A DNA stretch of 64,000 nucleotides from Peteryoungia rhizophila. GTDB lineage: Bacteria > Pseudomonadota > Alphaproteobacteria > Rhizobiales > Rhizobiaceae. The translations under genes and the position numbers were made by a program. The DNA is taken from assembly GCF_004912145.1 (NCBI RefSeq), contig NZ_STGT01000004.1, positions 1-64,000 on the forward strand, given 5' to 3'. The notes under the pieces are model-generated. The model saw nothing but the letters and a program-made list of their open reading frames with translations, did not search any database and was not told the DNA's origin. This document shows positions 42,888 through 51,439 of the stretch, one piece after another (position 1 is the stretch's first letter; each line of letters begins with the position of its first letter).

Positions 42888-43889
42888 TCAGGCCGTTGCG
42901 CCGTCGATGATGGCAAATCCGGTGTCGATGATCTGCGCCTCGCCCGGCCGCTCGGCCTGGGCGAGAAGCGCTTTGACGGCCGTCTTGCCGATATTGAAGC
43001 GGTTCGAGCGAACGGTCGATAGGGGCTTTGGCAGCGCCTGGCCGATCTCCAGCCCGTTGAAACCGAAGAGAGCGAGCCGCTCCGGGACCGGTATCCCGGC
43101 GCCCAGACAATGCATGAAACCGCCGACCGCCATGTCGTCGTTGGAGAAGACGACAGCATCGGCCACAGCGCCATCGGCCAGCAGGCCGGCCAGCGTGTCG
43201 CGGCCGGCAATTGTCGAGCTCGGCCCGTCATGGCGCTTCTCGACGGAGAGTGACAGGCCGGCTTCAGACAGCGCTTCACACAGGCCGTCATAGCGGGCGC
43301 GGGCGCGGCGGTCGGCCGTCCAGTCGTGACCGACATAACCGATGCGGCTATAGCCGCGCTGCACCAAATGCTCGGCTGTCGCGCGACCGGCCCGGCGGTG
43401 GGACAAGCCAACCGCGAGATCGATCGGTCGATCGTCGATATCCATCAGCTCGGCGATCCGGATCCGGCTGTTTTCCAGCATCCGGCGGGCGGCATCGGTA
43501 TGCTCGAAGCCAGTGGTAATCAGGGCTGTCGGCTGCCAGGCGAGCAGCGAGGAGACGAGTTGCTGCTCCTTGCCGAGATCATAATCGGTGACGCCGATCA
43601 TCGGCTGATAGGGCGTGTCGGCGAGACCGGCATGAATTCCGCGCAGCACCTCGGGGAAAACGATGTTGGAGAGCGAAGGCAGGATCACGCCAATGATCAG
43701 CGAGGCCGAGGAGGCGAGCGAGCCGGCCGCCCGATTGGGCACATAGCCGAGCGTATCGATAGCGTCGAGAACGCGCTTGCGGGTTTCCTGTGCAATCGAG
43801 CCCTTGTTGCGGATGACCCGTGACACGGTGTTCTCGCTGACATTCGCCAGGCGAGCCACATGAGTGAGCGTCGGCGTCTCCGGCTGCAT
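42888..43889 (-). CDS. LacI-family repressor of the tetronate operons
   Basis: This 333-residue regulator has the HTH THVARLANVSENTVSRVIRN and hinge, followed by the effector domain (IGVILPSLSNIVFPEVLRGI, GYVGHDWTADRRARARYDG, VVFSNDDMAVGGFMHC). The gluconate-repressor-like P-S-L-x-N-x-V-F-P motif is typical of the GntR/IdnR branch that senses acid sugars. The ATG at 43889 follows ggggagga; a longer frame starting at 43970 is less likely. It heads the otnK-otnC transcript and faces the ABC operon across a region with two operator-like repeats. Confidence 0.92.
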   Translation of the reverse strand: MQPETPTLTHVARLANVSENTVSRVIRNKGSIAQETRKRVLDAIDTLGYVPNRAAGSLASSASLIIGVILPSLSNIVFPEVLRGIHAGLADTPYQPMIGVTDYDLGKEQQLVSSLLAWQPTALITTGFEHTDAARRMLENSRIRIAELMDIDDRPIDLAVGLSHRRAGRATAEHLVQRGYSRIGYVGHDWTADRRARARYDGLCEALSEAGLSLSVEKRHDGPSSTIAGRDTLAGLLADGAVADAVVFSNDDMAVGGFMHCLGAGIPVPERLALFGFNGLEIGQALPKPLSTVRSNRFNIGKTAVKALLAQAERPGEAQIIDTGFAIIDGATA

Positions 43890-43977
43890 TCGTTTCGTCT
43901 CCTCCCCTGCCGCATTGCCCGATTGGCCAAGACAGCGACACGCGATCTGCTGTACAGGACCGTGCCACAAACTTTAT

Positions 43978-44045
43978 CTCAGCGCTAACATATTCCGCTT
44001 GATCCTGCCTAGAGGATGTGCTTAAAAAATTATGTTAGCGCTGAG
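43978..44045. promoter_or_regulatory. Pair of operator sites (AGCGCT core) between divergent tetronate operons
   Basis: ctcagcgctaacat (43978-43991) and its exact inverted copy atgttagcgctgag (44032-44045) flank the divergent promoters. Each contains the palindrome agcgct, and the two centres are 56 bases apart. This fits dual binding and DNA looping by the adjacent GntR-like LacI regulator. Confidence 0.75.
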
Positions 44046-44087
44046 ATTGGCGCTTTCTGGGAGATTACACTTCGGGAGGAGTTCACC

Positions 44088-45206
44088 GTGAGAACCTTTA
44101 ACAAGGCCGCGCTTGCTGCGTCGGCCGCGATGCTCTGCGCCTTCAGTTTCACTTCGGTCGTCCGCGCCGAAGACAGCCATCGTCCGGAGTGCTTCTCTGC
44201 AGCACCCGACAACGCCAAGGTCATCAAGTACGAGAAGCGTGAAGGCCCCTACAAGGTTGCCTTCGTCAACGGCTTCGCCGGCAATGACTGGCGCGTGACC
44301 GCCATCCAGGGCGCCAAGGCCTGGGCAGCTCGCGAAGAAAACAAGGCGAAGCTGTCTGAATTCACTGTTGTCTCGGTTGGCAATGACAGTGCCGCCCAGA
44401 TCGCTGCGATCGACAACTTCATCGCTGCCGGCTACGACGCGATCACCTTCATCGCCGTCAACCCGACTGCCTTCTCCTCCGTCATCAAGCGCGCCGAACA
44501 GGCCGGCACAGTACTCGTGCCCTTCGACAACGTGCTCGACACCGATGCCATCGTGCAGGTGAATGAAAACCAGTTCGAGCTCGGCGCGATGAAGGCGGAA
44601 GCCGTCGTGCGTGAAATCGAGAAGGCCAAGGGCAAGGTCGAGGGCAGCGTGCTCGAAGTCTCCGGCCTGCCGGGCAATGCGACCGACCGCGACAACCATC
44701 TCGGCATGCGCTCCGTCCTCGACAAGCATCCAGGCCTCAAGGTCGTCCAGGTGGTTGGCAACTGGGATGCCGGCACCGTGCAGAAGGTTACCGCCGACGC
44801 CATCGCCACCAACGGCAACTTCGACGGCGTGATGGTCCAGGAAGGCACGATCGGTGCGCTGAACGCCATGAAAAATGCCGGTCACCCGGTCGTTCCGATC
44901 GGTGGCGATGCTGGTAACGGCGCCCGCAAGCTGATCGCCGAAGGCAAGTATCCGGGTCTGACCGCAGCCCAGGCACCGGTCATGTCGGCCGTGGCACTCG
45001 AAGCCGCCGTCTCGCTGCTCGAGGGCAACAGCCTGCCGCAGAAGGTCTTCCTGCCGATCCCGAACAAGGACAACGCGGAACTGAAGGAAGGCACGGACTA
45101 CTTCCCGAACCTGCCGGATACCTTCTACACGGCGACAGGCTATCCGAACTGCTTCCCGGTCTTCACGCCGGAAGAGCTGCTCGGCCAGACCCCTGATAAC
45201 ACCTGA
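44088..45206 (+). CDS. Periplasmic binding protein of the tetronate ABC importer
   Basis: This 372-residue binding protein has a signal peptide (FNKAALAASAAMLCAFSFTS) and a family-1 mature part: VAFVNGFAGNDWRVTAIQGA, YDAITFIAVNPTAFSSVIK, VLEVSGLPGNATDRDNH and VMVQEGTIGALNAMKNAGH. The start is GTG at 44088 after gggagga (44074-44080); the longer frame from 44016 crosses the operator. It is the first gene of an operon with tetronate enzymes, so a four-carbon acid sugar or its lactone is the likely ligand. Confidence 0.88.
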   Translation: MRTFNKAALAASAAMLCAFSFTSVVRAEDSHRPECFSAAPDNAKVIKYEKREGPYKVAFVNGFAGNDWRVTAIQGAKAWAAREENKAKLSEFTVVSVGNDSAAQIAAIDNFIAAGYDAITFIAVNPTAFSSVIKRAEQAGTVLVPFDNVLDTDAIVQVNENQFELGAMKAEAVVREIEKAKGKVEGSVLEVSGLPGNATDRDNHLGMRSVLDKHPGLKVVQVVGNWDAGTVQKVTADAIATNGNFDGVMVQEGTIGALNAMKNAGHPVVPIGGDAGNGARKLIAEGKYPGLTAAQAPVMSAVALEAAVSLLEGNSLPQKVFLPIPNKDNAELKEGTDYFPNLPDTFYTATGYPNCFPVFTPEELLGQTPDNT

Positions 45207-45217
45207 TCCTCCCGGCC

Positions 45218-45254
45218 GGGCGGCGGTGCCTGACCTCTGAAGGTGCCGCCGTCC
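45218..45254 (+). promoter_or_regulatory. Intra-operon hairpin after the binding-protein gene
   Basis: A 13-base-pair GC-rich stem with three G-U pairs and an 11-base loop (45218-45230 with 45242-45254) lies between the binding-protein stop and the ATPase start. Confidence 0.6.
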
Positions 45255-45277
45255 GACCCATACCAGGACATGCCAGA

Positions 45278-46798
45278 ATGACGACAGCTCCGCTGATCGA
45301 GCTTTCGGGGATTTCGAAGTCTTATGGGCCGATCCAGGCCCTGAAGACGATCGACTTTTCCGCCCGACCGGGCTCCGTGCACGCCATCCTCGGCGAAAAC
45401 GGCGCCGGCAAGTCGACCCTGATGAAACTGCTTTCCGGGGCCATCCAGCCGACGACCGGCGAAATTCGCCTCGAAGGCAGTCCAATCCGGTTTTCCGGAA
45501 CGCGCCAGGCCTCGGCCGCCGGTATCGTTTGCATGTTCCAGGAGCTCTCGCTCCTGCCGACCCTCTCCGTTGGCGACAACATCACGCTTGCCCGCCCTCA
45601 GACGCGCTTCGGCTTCATGCTTGCCAAAGCCTATGAAGAAGCACGTGCTGCCCTCGACCTGATCGGAGCCGAGAGCATATCCCTCGACACGCCCGTCGAA
45701 GAGCTGTCGCTGGCCGACCGGCAGCGGGTGGAAATCGCCAAGGCGCTCTATCAGAAACCGCGTCTTCTCATCCTCGATGAGGCCACCTCCGCACTCGGCG
45801 CCTCCGCCGTCGAGAAAGTGTTCACAGTGATCCGCAAACTGCGCGACGAAGGATGCTGCATCCTCTTCATTTCGCATCGTTTCCATGAGGTCGAAGCGCT
45901 TGCCGACACGATCTCGGTCTTTCGCGCCGGACAGCATGTCCGCACCTTCCCGGCAGGCACGATCGACAACCAGAGCATCGTGTCGCTGATGATCGGCGAA
46001 GCCATGGGCCGGCTGTTTCCGCCACCACGTCCTCCCGTCCCATCGGCGACCGCGTCGCTCCTGACCGTGAAGGATCTCACGCTGTCGGGCGAACTCTTCG
46101 ATGTCAGCTTCACGGTCCGTCCCGGCGAGATCTATGGTCTCGGCGGTCTGGAAGGCCAGGGCCAGCAGCGCGTTCTTGAAGCCATCTTCGGCACACTCTC
46201 AGGCGTCAGCGGTTCAATCGAGCTTTCTGGCAAAGCCTACGAGCGCCGCTCGCCGCATCGGTCGAAGTCACCGGCGATCGGGATCGCGCTTGTCCCCGAG
46301 GACCGCAAGACCGAGGGCATGATCCAGCCGCTGTCGATATCAGACAACATGCGGCTGGCAGGCATTGGGGTTCACACCGACAAACAGGGGCTCGATGCGC
46401 GCTGCCTTGGCCTTCTCGAAGGCCTCGAACTGACCTATGGCCATCTCTCCGATCCGGTCATGTCATTGTCGGGTGGCAACCAGCAGAAGGTGCTGCTTGC
46501 CAAATGGCTGGCGCTCGGCCCACGCTGCCTGCTGTTGCTCGATCCCACCCGGGGAATCGACGTGAAGACCAAGGCACAGATCTACCGCCTTCTCACCGAC
46601 CTCGCTGGACAGGGGATCGCCATCGTGATGCAATCGACGGATTATGAAGAACTCGTGCATCTCTGCGACCGGGTCGCGGTCTTCTATCGTGGCCGCATCG
46701 CGCGAGAACTCAGCGGAGACACACTGACGCCTGAAAACCTGATCTCAGCCGCCATGGGCCTCAGCACTGCCCCATCAGCGCCGGAGACCGTGCAATGA
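45278..46798 (+). CDS. Sugar ABC transporter ATPase, two-domain
   Basis: This 506-residue RbsA-type ATPase has Walker A GENGAGKSTLMK, EELSLADRQRVEIAKAL and Walker B LLILDEATSAL in the N-domain. The C-domain has GLEGQGQQRVLEAIF, signature LSGGNQQKVLLAKWL and a degenerate Walker B, LLLLDPTRGID. It overlaps the first permease gene by four bases. Confidence 0.93.
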   Translation: MTTAPLIELSGISKSYGPIQALKTIDFSARPGSVHAILGENGAGKSTLMKLLSGAIQPTTGEIRLEGSPIRFSGTRQASAAGIVCMFQELSLLPTLSVGDNITLARPQTRFGFMLAKAYEEARAALDLIGAESISLDTPVEELSLADRQRVEIAKALYQKPRLLILDEATSALGASAVEKVFTVIRKLRDEGCCILFISHRFHEVEALADTISVFRAGQHVRTFPAGTIDNQSIVSLMIGEAMGRLFPPPRPPVPSATASLLTVKDLTLSGELFDVSFTVRPGEIYGLGGLEGQGQQRVLEAIFGTLSGVSGSIELSGKAYERRSPHRSKSPAIGIALVPEDRKTEGMIQPLSISDNMRLAGIGVHTDKQGLDARCLGLLEGLELTYGHLSDPVMSLSGGNQQKVLLAKWLALGPRCLLLLDPTRGIDVKTKAQIYRLLTDLAGQGIAIVMQSTDYEELVHLCDRVAVFYRGRIARELSGDTLTPENLISAAMGLSTAPSAPETVQ

Positions 46799-47763
46799 CC
46801 GCGCTCTCCATCCGACGCACCCTACGCGTCATCATCCCGACCATCGCTTTCGTCGCCCTCTTCGTGCTCTACATCGCCACCCATCCGCGAGGGCTCTCCA
46901 CCTATGTGCTGACGATCTGGTCCAACCAATCGGCGCTCCTGGTCTTTGCTGCCTTCGCCCAGTTCTTCGTCGTCCTGGTGCGCGGGATCGATCTCTCGGT
47001 CGGTGCGGTCGTGGCGCTGACCAATGTCACCGCTTCTTTCGCACTCGCCGGCGATGGCGGATCGCTTGTCTTCGGCATGGCTGCCGTTCTGCTGGTCGGT
47101 ATGGCCTGCGGGTTGTTCACGGGTCTCTTCGTCTGCTTCGGCAATGTCCCGCCCATCGTCGCAACATTGGCCACCGGCGCGATCTATTCCGGCATCGCGC
47201 TATATCTCCGGCCGACGCCAGGCGGCGGTGTAAACTCCGAGCTTTCCGATGCCTTCACCTACGCGATTGGTCCAATCCCGACCTCCCTGTTGCTGATCAT
47301 TGTCACCGTGCTCGTGATCACGATCGTGCTGCGCAAGACGAGTTTCGGCATGGCGCTGAAAGCACTTGGAGCAAACGAGCATTCCGCCCAACTGACCGGC
47401 ATCAATACGACGTCGATGCGCATCTCCGCTCATGTGCTGGGCGGTTTGATGGCCGGCATGGCCGGGCTCTATGTCTCCATGGTCACGATGACCGGCGATG
47501 CCGGTATCGGTCCGACCTACACGCTAAACTCGATTGCCGCGATCGTGCTCGGCGGCGTCTCGCTTGCCGGTGGTATCGGCACGGCAGTCGGCGTCGCCGT
47601 TGGTGCCATGCTGTTGAAGACAGTCGCCTCGCTGATGTTCTTCTCCGGGCTTCCTCCCCTCGCCCAGCCCTTCTTCGAGGGGCTGATCCTGGCGCTCGCG
47701 ATTGCCTTCGGCTCCGTCGGCGTGCTGCGTGTCCGCAACAAACTGAAGTTGTTCGCTCAATGA
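46795..47763 (+). CDS. Sugar ABC transporter permease 1 (tetronate operon)
   Basis: This 322-residue RbsC-type permease has about nine membrane spans, LVRGIDLSVGAVVALTNVTA, NVPPIVATLATGAIYSGIAL and LGGVSLAGGIGTAVGVAVGA. It overlaps its neighbours on both sides by four bases, so translation of ATPase, permease 1 and permease 2 is coupled. Confidence 0.92.
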   Translation: MTALSIRRTLRVIIPTIAFVALFVLYIATHPRGLSTYVLTIWSNQSALLVFAAFAQFFVVLVRGIDLSVGAVVALTNVTASFALAGDGGSLVFGMAAVLLVGMACGLFTGLFVCFGNVPPIVATLATGAIYSGIALYLRPTPGGGVNSELSDAFTYAIGPIPTSLLLIIVTVLVITIVLRKTSFGMALKALGANEHSAQLTGINTTSMRISAHVLGGLMAGMAGLYVSMVTMTGDAGIGPTYTLNSIAAIVLGGVSLAGGIGTAVGVAVGAMLLKTVASLMFFSGLPPLAQPFFEGLILALAIAFGSVGVLRVRNKLKLFAQ

Positions 47764-48734
47764 CAGACCGTGCGATACCGGGCCCATCGCGGCCGAGCCT
47801 TCCTGTCGATCCCGCCGTTCTTGTCGTTGCCATAGGCTGCGGTCTGTTGCTGGCCGCCGGCGGCACCATTCTGCCGACATTTCTGACGGCGGGTTACCTG
47901 CTACAGCAATTGCAGATAGCTTCTTTCCTCGGGATTATTGCCGCCGGCGCCACGCTGGTCATTCTGCTCGGCCATATCGATCTTTCGGTACCGGCCGCGA
48001 TTACAGCAATCGCCATCGTCACTACGACGGTTGCGGGCTCGCAGGATCCGATGCTCGCGGCACTCGCCATTCCGATCGGGCTCCTCACCGGCGCCCTGAT
48101 CGGACTGATCAACGGCATCGGCGTCGCCTTCCTGCGCCTGCCGTCGATGGTCTGGACGCTGGCAATGAACTCGATGCTGATCGGCTCCGTTGTCTTCTTC
48201 ACCGGCGGCTTCAAGCCGCGCGGCATGGCCCCGCCGCTCTCCATCACCCTGTCGCTCGAGCGCAGTTTCGGGATCCCGAACACCTTCCTGTTCTGGCTGG
48301 TGGTGATGGTCGCGATGTTTTACCTGCTGCATCGGACCGTCTACGGCAAATATCTGATCGCCATGGGCAATTCGGAAAAGGCCGTCTATCTTTCCGGCAT
48401 TCGCGTGCGGCTCGTTACCACCCTCACCTTCGTGGTCGCTGGTGTCTTTACGGCGATTGGCGCCATCCTGCTCGCCGGCTATGCCAACCAGGCCTATCAG
48501 GGCATGGGCGACCCCTATATGCTGCCTGTTATCACCGCCGTGGTCATTGGGGGGACGTCGATCATGGGGGGCCAGGGCGGTTATGGCGGCACGATCGTCG
48601 GCGCCATCTTCATCACCCTTCTGTCCTCTATCCTCTCTGTGCTGCAGATGCCGGAAGCCTTCAGGCAAATTGTATTCGGTGTCATCATTCTGGCCATGCT
48701 CTTGATCCGTGGCTACAAAAGGAGCTTTCGCTGA
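47760..48734 (+). CDS. Sugar ABC transporter permease 2 (tetronate operon)
   Basis: This 324-residue second permease has LLGHIDLSVPAAITAIAIVT, LPSMVWTLAMNSMLIGSVVF and IGGTSIMGGQGGYGGTIVGA. It is the heterodimer partner of permease 1. Its stop overlaps the ltnD start by one base (TGATG). Confidence 0.92.
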   Translation: MTDRAIPGPSRPSLPVDPAVLVVAIGCGLLLAAGGTILPTFLTAGYLLQQLQIASFLGIIAAGATLVILLGHIDLSVPAAITAIAIVTTTVAGSQDPMLAALAIPIGLLTGALIGLINGIGVAFLRLPSMVWTLAMNSMLIGSVVFFTGGFKPRGMAPPLSITLSLERSFGIPNTFLFWLVVMVAMFYLLHRTVYGKYLIAMGNSEKAVYLSGIRVRLVTTLTFVVAGVFTAIGAILLAGYANQAYQGMGDPYMLPVITAVVIGGTSIMGGQGGYGGTIVGAIFITLLSSILSVLQMPEAFRQIVFGVIILAMLLIRGYKRSFR

Positions 48735-49648
48735 TGTCTCACCTTCCGTCCGTCGCCGTCGTCGGCCTCGGCTCCATGGGCCTCGGCATGGCGCGCTCGC
48801 TGGTCCGGGCCGGACATGCCGTGCGTGGCTTTGACATCAGTGCCGATGCACTGAACGCGCTAGAGGCCGCCGGCGGCACCCCGGGCACCAATCCGGGGGA
48901 TGCTGCAACTGGCGCCGATGTCGCCGTCATCGTGGTTGTGAACGCTGCCCAGACCGAGACGGTGCTCTTTGGCGAGAACGGTGTGGTCGCTGCCATGAAG
49001 TCGGGCGGCGCCATCATTGCCTGCGCCACCATCTCGCCAGCTGAGGCCAAGCGCTTCGCAGCCCGTGTCGAAGAAGCAGGTCTCCTTTATGTCGACGGTC
49101 CGATCAGCGGCGGCTCGAAGAAGGCCGAAGCCGGCCAATTGACCTTCATGGCCTCTGGCTCGTCCGCCGCTTTCGCCGCCGCCCGTTCGGCGCTCGATGC
49201 CATGGCGGACACGGTCTACGAACTCGGCGACAAGCCCGGCATTGGCTCTTCCTTCAAGATCGTCAACCAGCTGCTGGCAGGCGTGCACATCGCCGCCGCC
49301 TGCGAGGCGATCACCTTTGCCAAGAGCATGGACCTCGACATTTCTCGCGTTTTCGACGTCATCACCAAATCCGCCGGCAACAGCTGGATGTTCGAAAACC
49401 GTATTCCGCACGTGCTGGAAGGCGACTACACGCCGCATAGTTCTGTCTCCATCTTCACAAAGGATCTCGGTATCGTCTCGGATATAGGCCGCCAGACGAA
49501 GTTTCCGCTGCCGATCGCGAGTGCTGCACTACAGCTCTTCATCATGACCGAGGCCGCTGGCATGGGACGCGACGACGACAGCTCGGTCGCACGCCTGCTG
49601 GCGAAGATCGCCGGCCTGAAGCTGCCGGGAATGGAAGACGAGGACTGA
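48734..49648 (+). CDS. ltnD: L-threonate 2-dehydrogenase-type beta-hydroxyacid dehydrogenase
   Basis: This 304-residue NAD-dependent enzyme of the 3-hydroxyisobutyrate dehydrogenase superfamily has the Rossmann motif VGLGSMGLGMARSL, the substrate loop DGPISGGSKKAEAGQLTFM and the catalytic Lys in SSFKIVNQLLAGVHIAA. LtnD oxidises L-threonate (or D-erythronate/D-threonate in relatives) to 2-oxo-tetronate. The assignment rests on co-occurrence with otnI, otnK and otnC; sequence alone fits the wider family. Compare the valine-pathway paralogue at 58586, which lies in a different context. Confidence 0.88.
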   Translation: MSHLPSVAVVGLGSMGLGMARSLVRAGHAVRGFDISADALNALEAAGGTPGTNPGDAATGADVAVIVVVNAAQTETVLFGENGVVAAMKSGGAIIACATISPAEAKRFAARVEEAGLLYVDGPISGGSKKAEAGQLTFMASGSSAAFAAARSALDAMADTVYELGDKPGIGSSFKIVNQLLAGVHIAAACEAITFAKSMDLDISRVFDVITKSAGNSWMFENRIPHVLEGDYTPHSSVSIFTKDLGIVSDIGRQTKFPLPIASAALQLFIMTEAAGMGRDDDSSVARLLAKIAGLKLPGMEDED

Positions 49649-49649
49649 C

Positions 49650-50417
49650 ATGCCGAAGTTTGCCGCCAATCTGTCGATGATGTTCAATGAGGTGCCCTTC
49701 CTCGACCGTTTCGCGGCCGCAGCGGACTGCGGCTTCACGGCCGTCGAATATCTCTTCCCCTACGACCATCCGGCCGAGGTCGTCGCAGAAAGGCTGCAAG
49801 CGGCCGGCCTTGCCCAGGCGCTCTTCAACATGCCACCCGGCGACTGGGTGGCCGGCGAGCGCGGCATGGCAGCACTTCCGGGACGCGAGGCAGATTTCGC
49901 GGCAGCTCTGGACACAGCGATCGCCTATGCAAAGGTGATCGGCACGCCGCTCCTGCACATGATGGCAGGCCTTGCGCAAGCAACGGATCTGCAAGCCAGT
50001 GCGACCTATCGCGAGAACCTGAAGCGCGCCGCCGACCGCACCGGCGAGGCCGGCATCGGTCTCGTTATCGAGCCGATCAACGGGCGCGACATGCCGGGCT
50101 ATTTTCTCAACGACTTCAATCGTGCGGTCGACTTCATCAGCGAAATGGATGCGAGCCATCTGAAGCTGCAGTTCGACGTCTATCACCGGCAAATTCTACA
50201 TGGCGACGTGATCATGGCGCTCAGGCAGATGGCGCCGCTTATTGGTCATATCCAGATCGCCTCGGTGCCCGAACGCCACGAGCCGCTCACCGGGGAACTC
50301 GACGACCGCAAGATCTTCGCCGAGATCGATGCGATCGGCTACGAGGCTTATGTGGGCTGCGAATACCGTCCGGCCGCCGGCACCCGAGAGGGGCTGAGCT
50401 GGATGTCCAGAGTTTGA
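49650..50417 (+). CDS. otnI: 2-oxo-tetronate isomerase
   Basis: This 255-residue hydroxypyruvate-isomerase-family TIM barrel has MPKFAANLSMMFNEVPFLDR at the start, LVIEPINGRDMPGYFLND (Glu ligand), LKLQFDVYHRQILHGDV (Asp and His) and GHIQIASVPERHEPLTGE; the last Glu ligand is in YVGCEYRPA. OtnI turns 2-oxo-tetronate into 3-oxo-tetronate, the OtnK substrate. It lies one base after ltnD and 25 bases before the lactonase gene. Confidence 0.92.
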   Translation: MPKFAANLSMMFNEVPFLDRFAAAADCGFTAVEYLFPYDHPAEVVAERLQAAGLAQALFNMPPGDWVAGERGMAALPGREADFAAALDTAIAYAKVIGTPLLHMMAGLAQATDLQASATYRENLKRAADRTGEAGIGLVIEPINGRDMPGYFLNDFNRAVDFISEMDASHLKLQFDVYHRQILHGDVIMALRQMAPLIGHIQIASVPERHEPLTGELDDRKIFAEIDAIGYEAYVGCEYRPAAGTREGLSWMSRV

Positions 50418-50442
50418 TTGCATCAGGGGAGGCTTGGGCTGC

Positions 50443-51333
50443 ATGCGCTACACGGATTGGTTCGAGATTGTTGATCCGGCGTTCAAATCGCTGATCCTGC
50501 CGAATGTGCATGTCGACCTTCTCTATACCGGTGGACGCTGGCTTGAAGGGCCGGTCTACGTCCCGGCGGCCCGCCATCTGCTCTTCTCCGACATCCCGAA
50601 CAACAGGGTAATGCGCTACGACGACGTCACCGGAACCGTTGCGACGTTCGAAGCTCCGTCCAACTTTTCCAATGGCCACACGCTCGACCGTGAAGGACGG
50701 GTACTTTCCTGCGAGCATCTGACACGCAGCGTCACCCGCCGCGAGCACGATGGCAGCCTGACGGTTCTTGCCGATCGTTTCGAAGGAAATCGGCTGAACT
50801 CACCCAATGACGTGATTGCAGACAGCCAGGGCAATATCTGGTTCACCGACCCCACCTATGGTATCTCCACCCCTTACGAGGGATCACTTGCAGATAGCGA
50901 AGTGGGAAGCCGCAATGTCTACCGGCTCACTCGCGACGGACGGCTGGATGCCGTCATCAAGGATCTGCAGCAGCCGAACGGGCTTGTCCTGTCGCATGAC
51001 GAACGGACCTTGTTCGTTGTCGACAGCGGCGTGCAGCCGGCTTACCTGATGGCCTATGCTTTAGATGCAAATGGCGTTCTTCAGGCGGGACGGCTCTTCA
51101 GCGAATGCAGCGATGGAATGTATGATGGTCTTCGCGTGGATATAGCTGGACACATCTGGACGAGTGCTGGCGATGGCGTGCATTGCCTCGATCACAATGG
51201 CCGGCTGATCGGCAAGATACTGATCCCGGAAACCGTCAGCAATGTCTGCTTTGGCGGACCGGAGAAGAACCGTCTTTTCATCACGGCTACGCGTAACCTA
51301 TATGCGGTCTACCTAAATGTTACAGGCTGCTGA
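50443..51333 (+). CDS. SMP-30/gluconolactonase-family lactonase
   Basis: This six-bladed beta-propeller lactonase of about 296 residues has metal ligands in WLEGPVYVPAARHLLFSDIP (Glu), LNSPNDVIADSQGNIWFTDP (Asn-Asp) and VVDSGV (Asp); the HTLDREGRVLSCEH blade is typical. ATG 50443 follows aggggagg at 50425-50432; TTG at 50434 is too close. As the last intact gene of the tetronate operon it probably opens a threono- or erythrono-lactone to the acid that LtnD oxidises. No signal peptide is seen, so it acts in the cytoplasm. Confidence 0.88.
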   Translation: MRYTDWFEIVDPAFKSLILPNVHVDLLYTGGRWLEGPVYVPAARHLLFSDIPNNRVMRYDDVTGTVATFEAPSNFSNGHTLDREGRVLSCEHLTRSVTRREHDGSLTVLADRFEGNRLNSPNDVIADSQGNIWFTDPTYGISTPYEGSLADSEVGSRNVYRLTRDGRLDAVIKDLQQPNGLVLSHDERTLFVVDSGVQPAYLMAYALDANGVLQAGRLFSECSDGMYDGLRVDIAGHIWTSAGDGVHCLDHNGRLIGKILIPETVSNVCFGGPEKNRLFITATRNLYAVYLNVTGC

Positions 51334-51439
51334 GCCTCGGGGGACCGCATCGGCGGTTGAGACAGGAAATGTGGAAACAGTTTCCGCTCTTCCTTCCTTT
51401 GAGGGCGATCAGGCAAAGACTAGTGACGATCAAACGGCA

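Noticed and set aside
44022..45485. A 487-codon minus-strand frame opposite the tetronate binding protein
   Set aside because: It is an antisense shadow of a GC-rich gene. The plus-strand frame has a signal peptide, ribosome site and family motifs.
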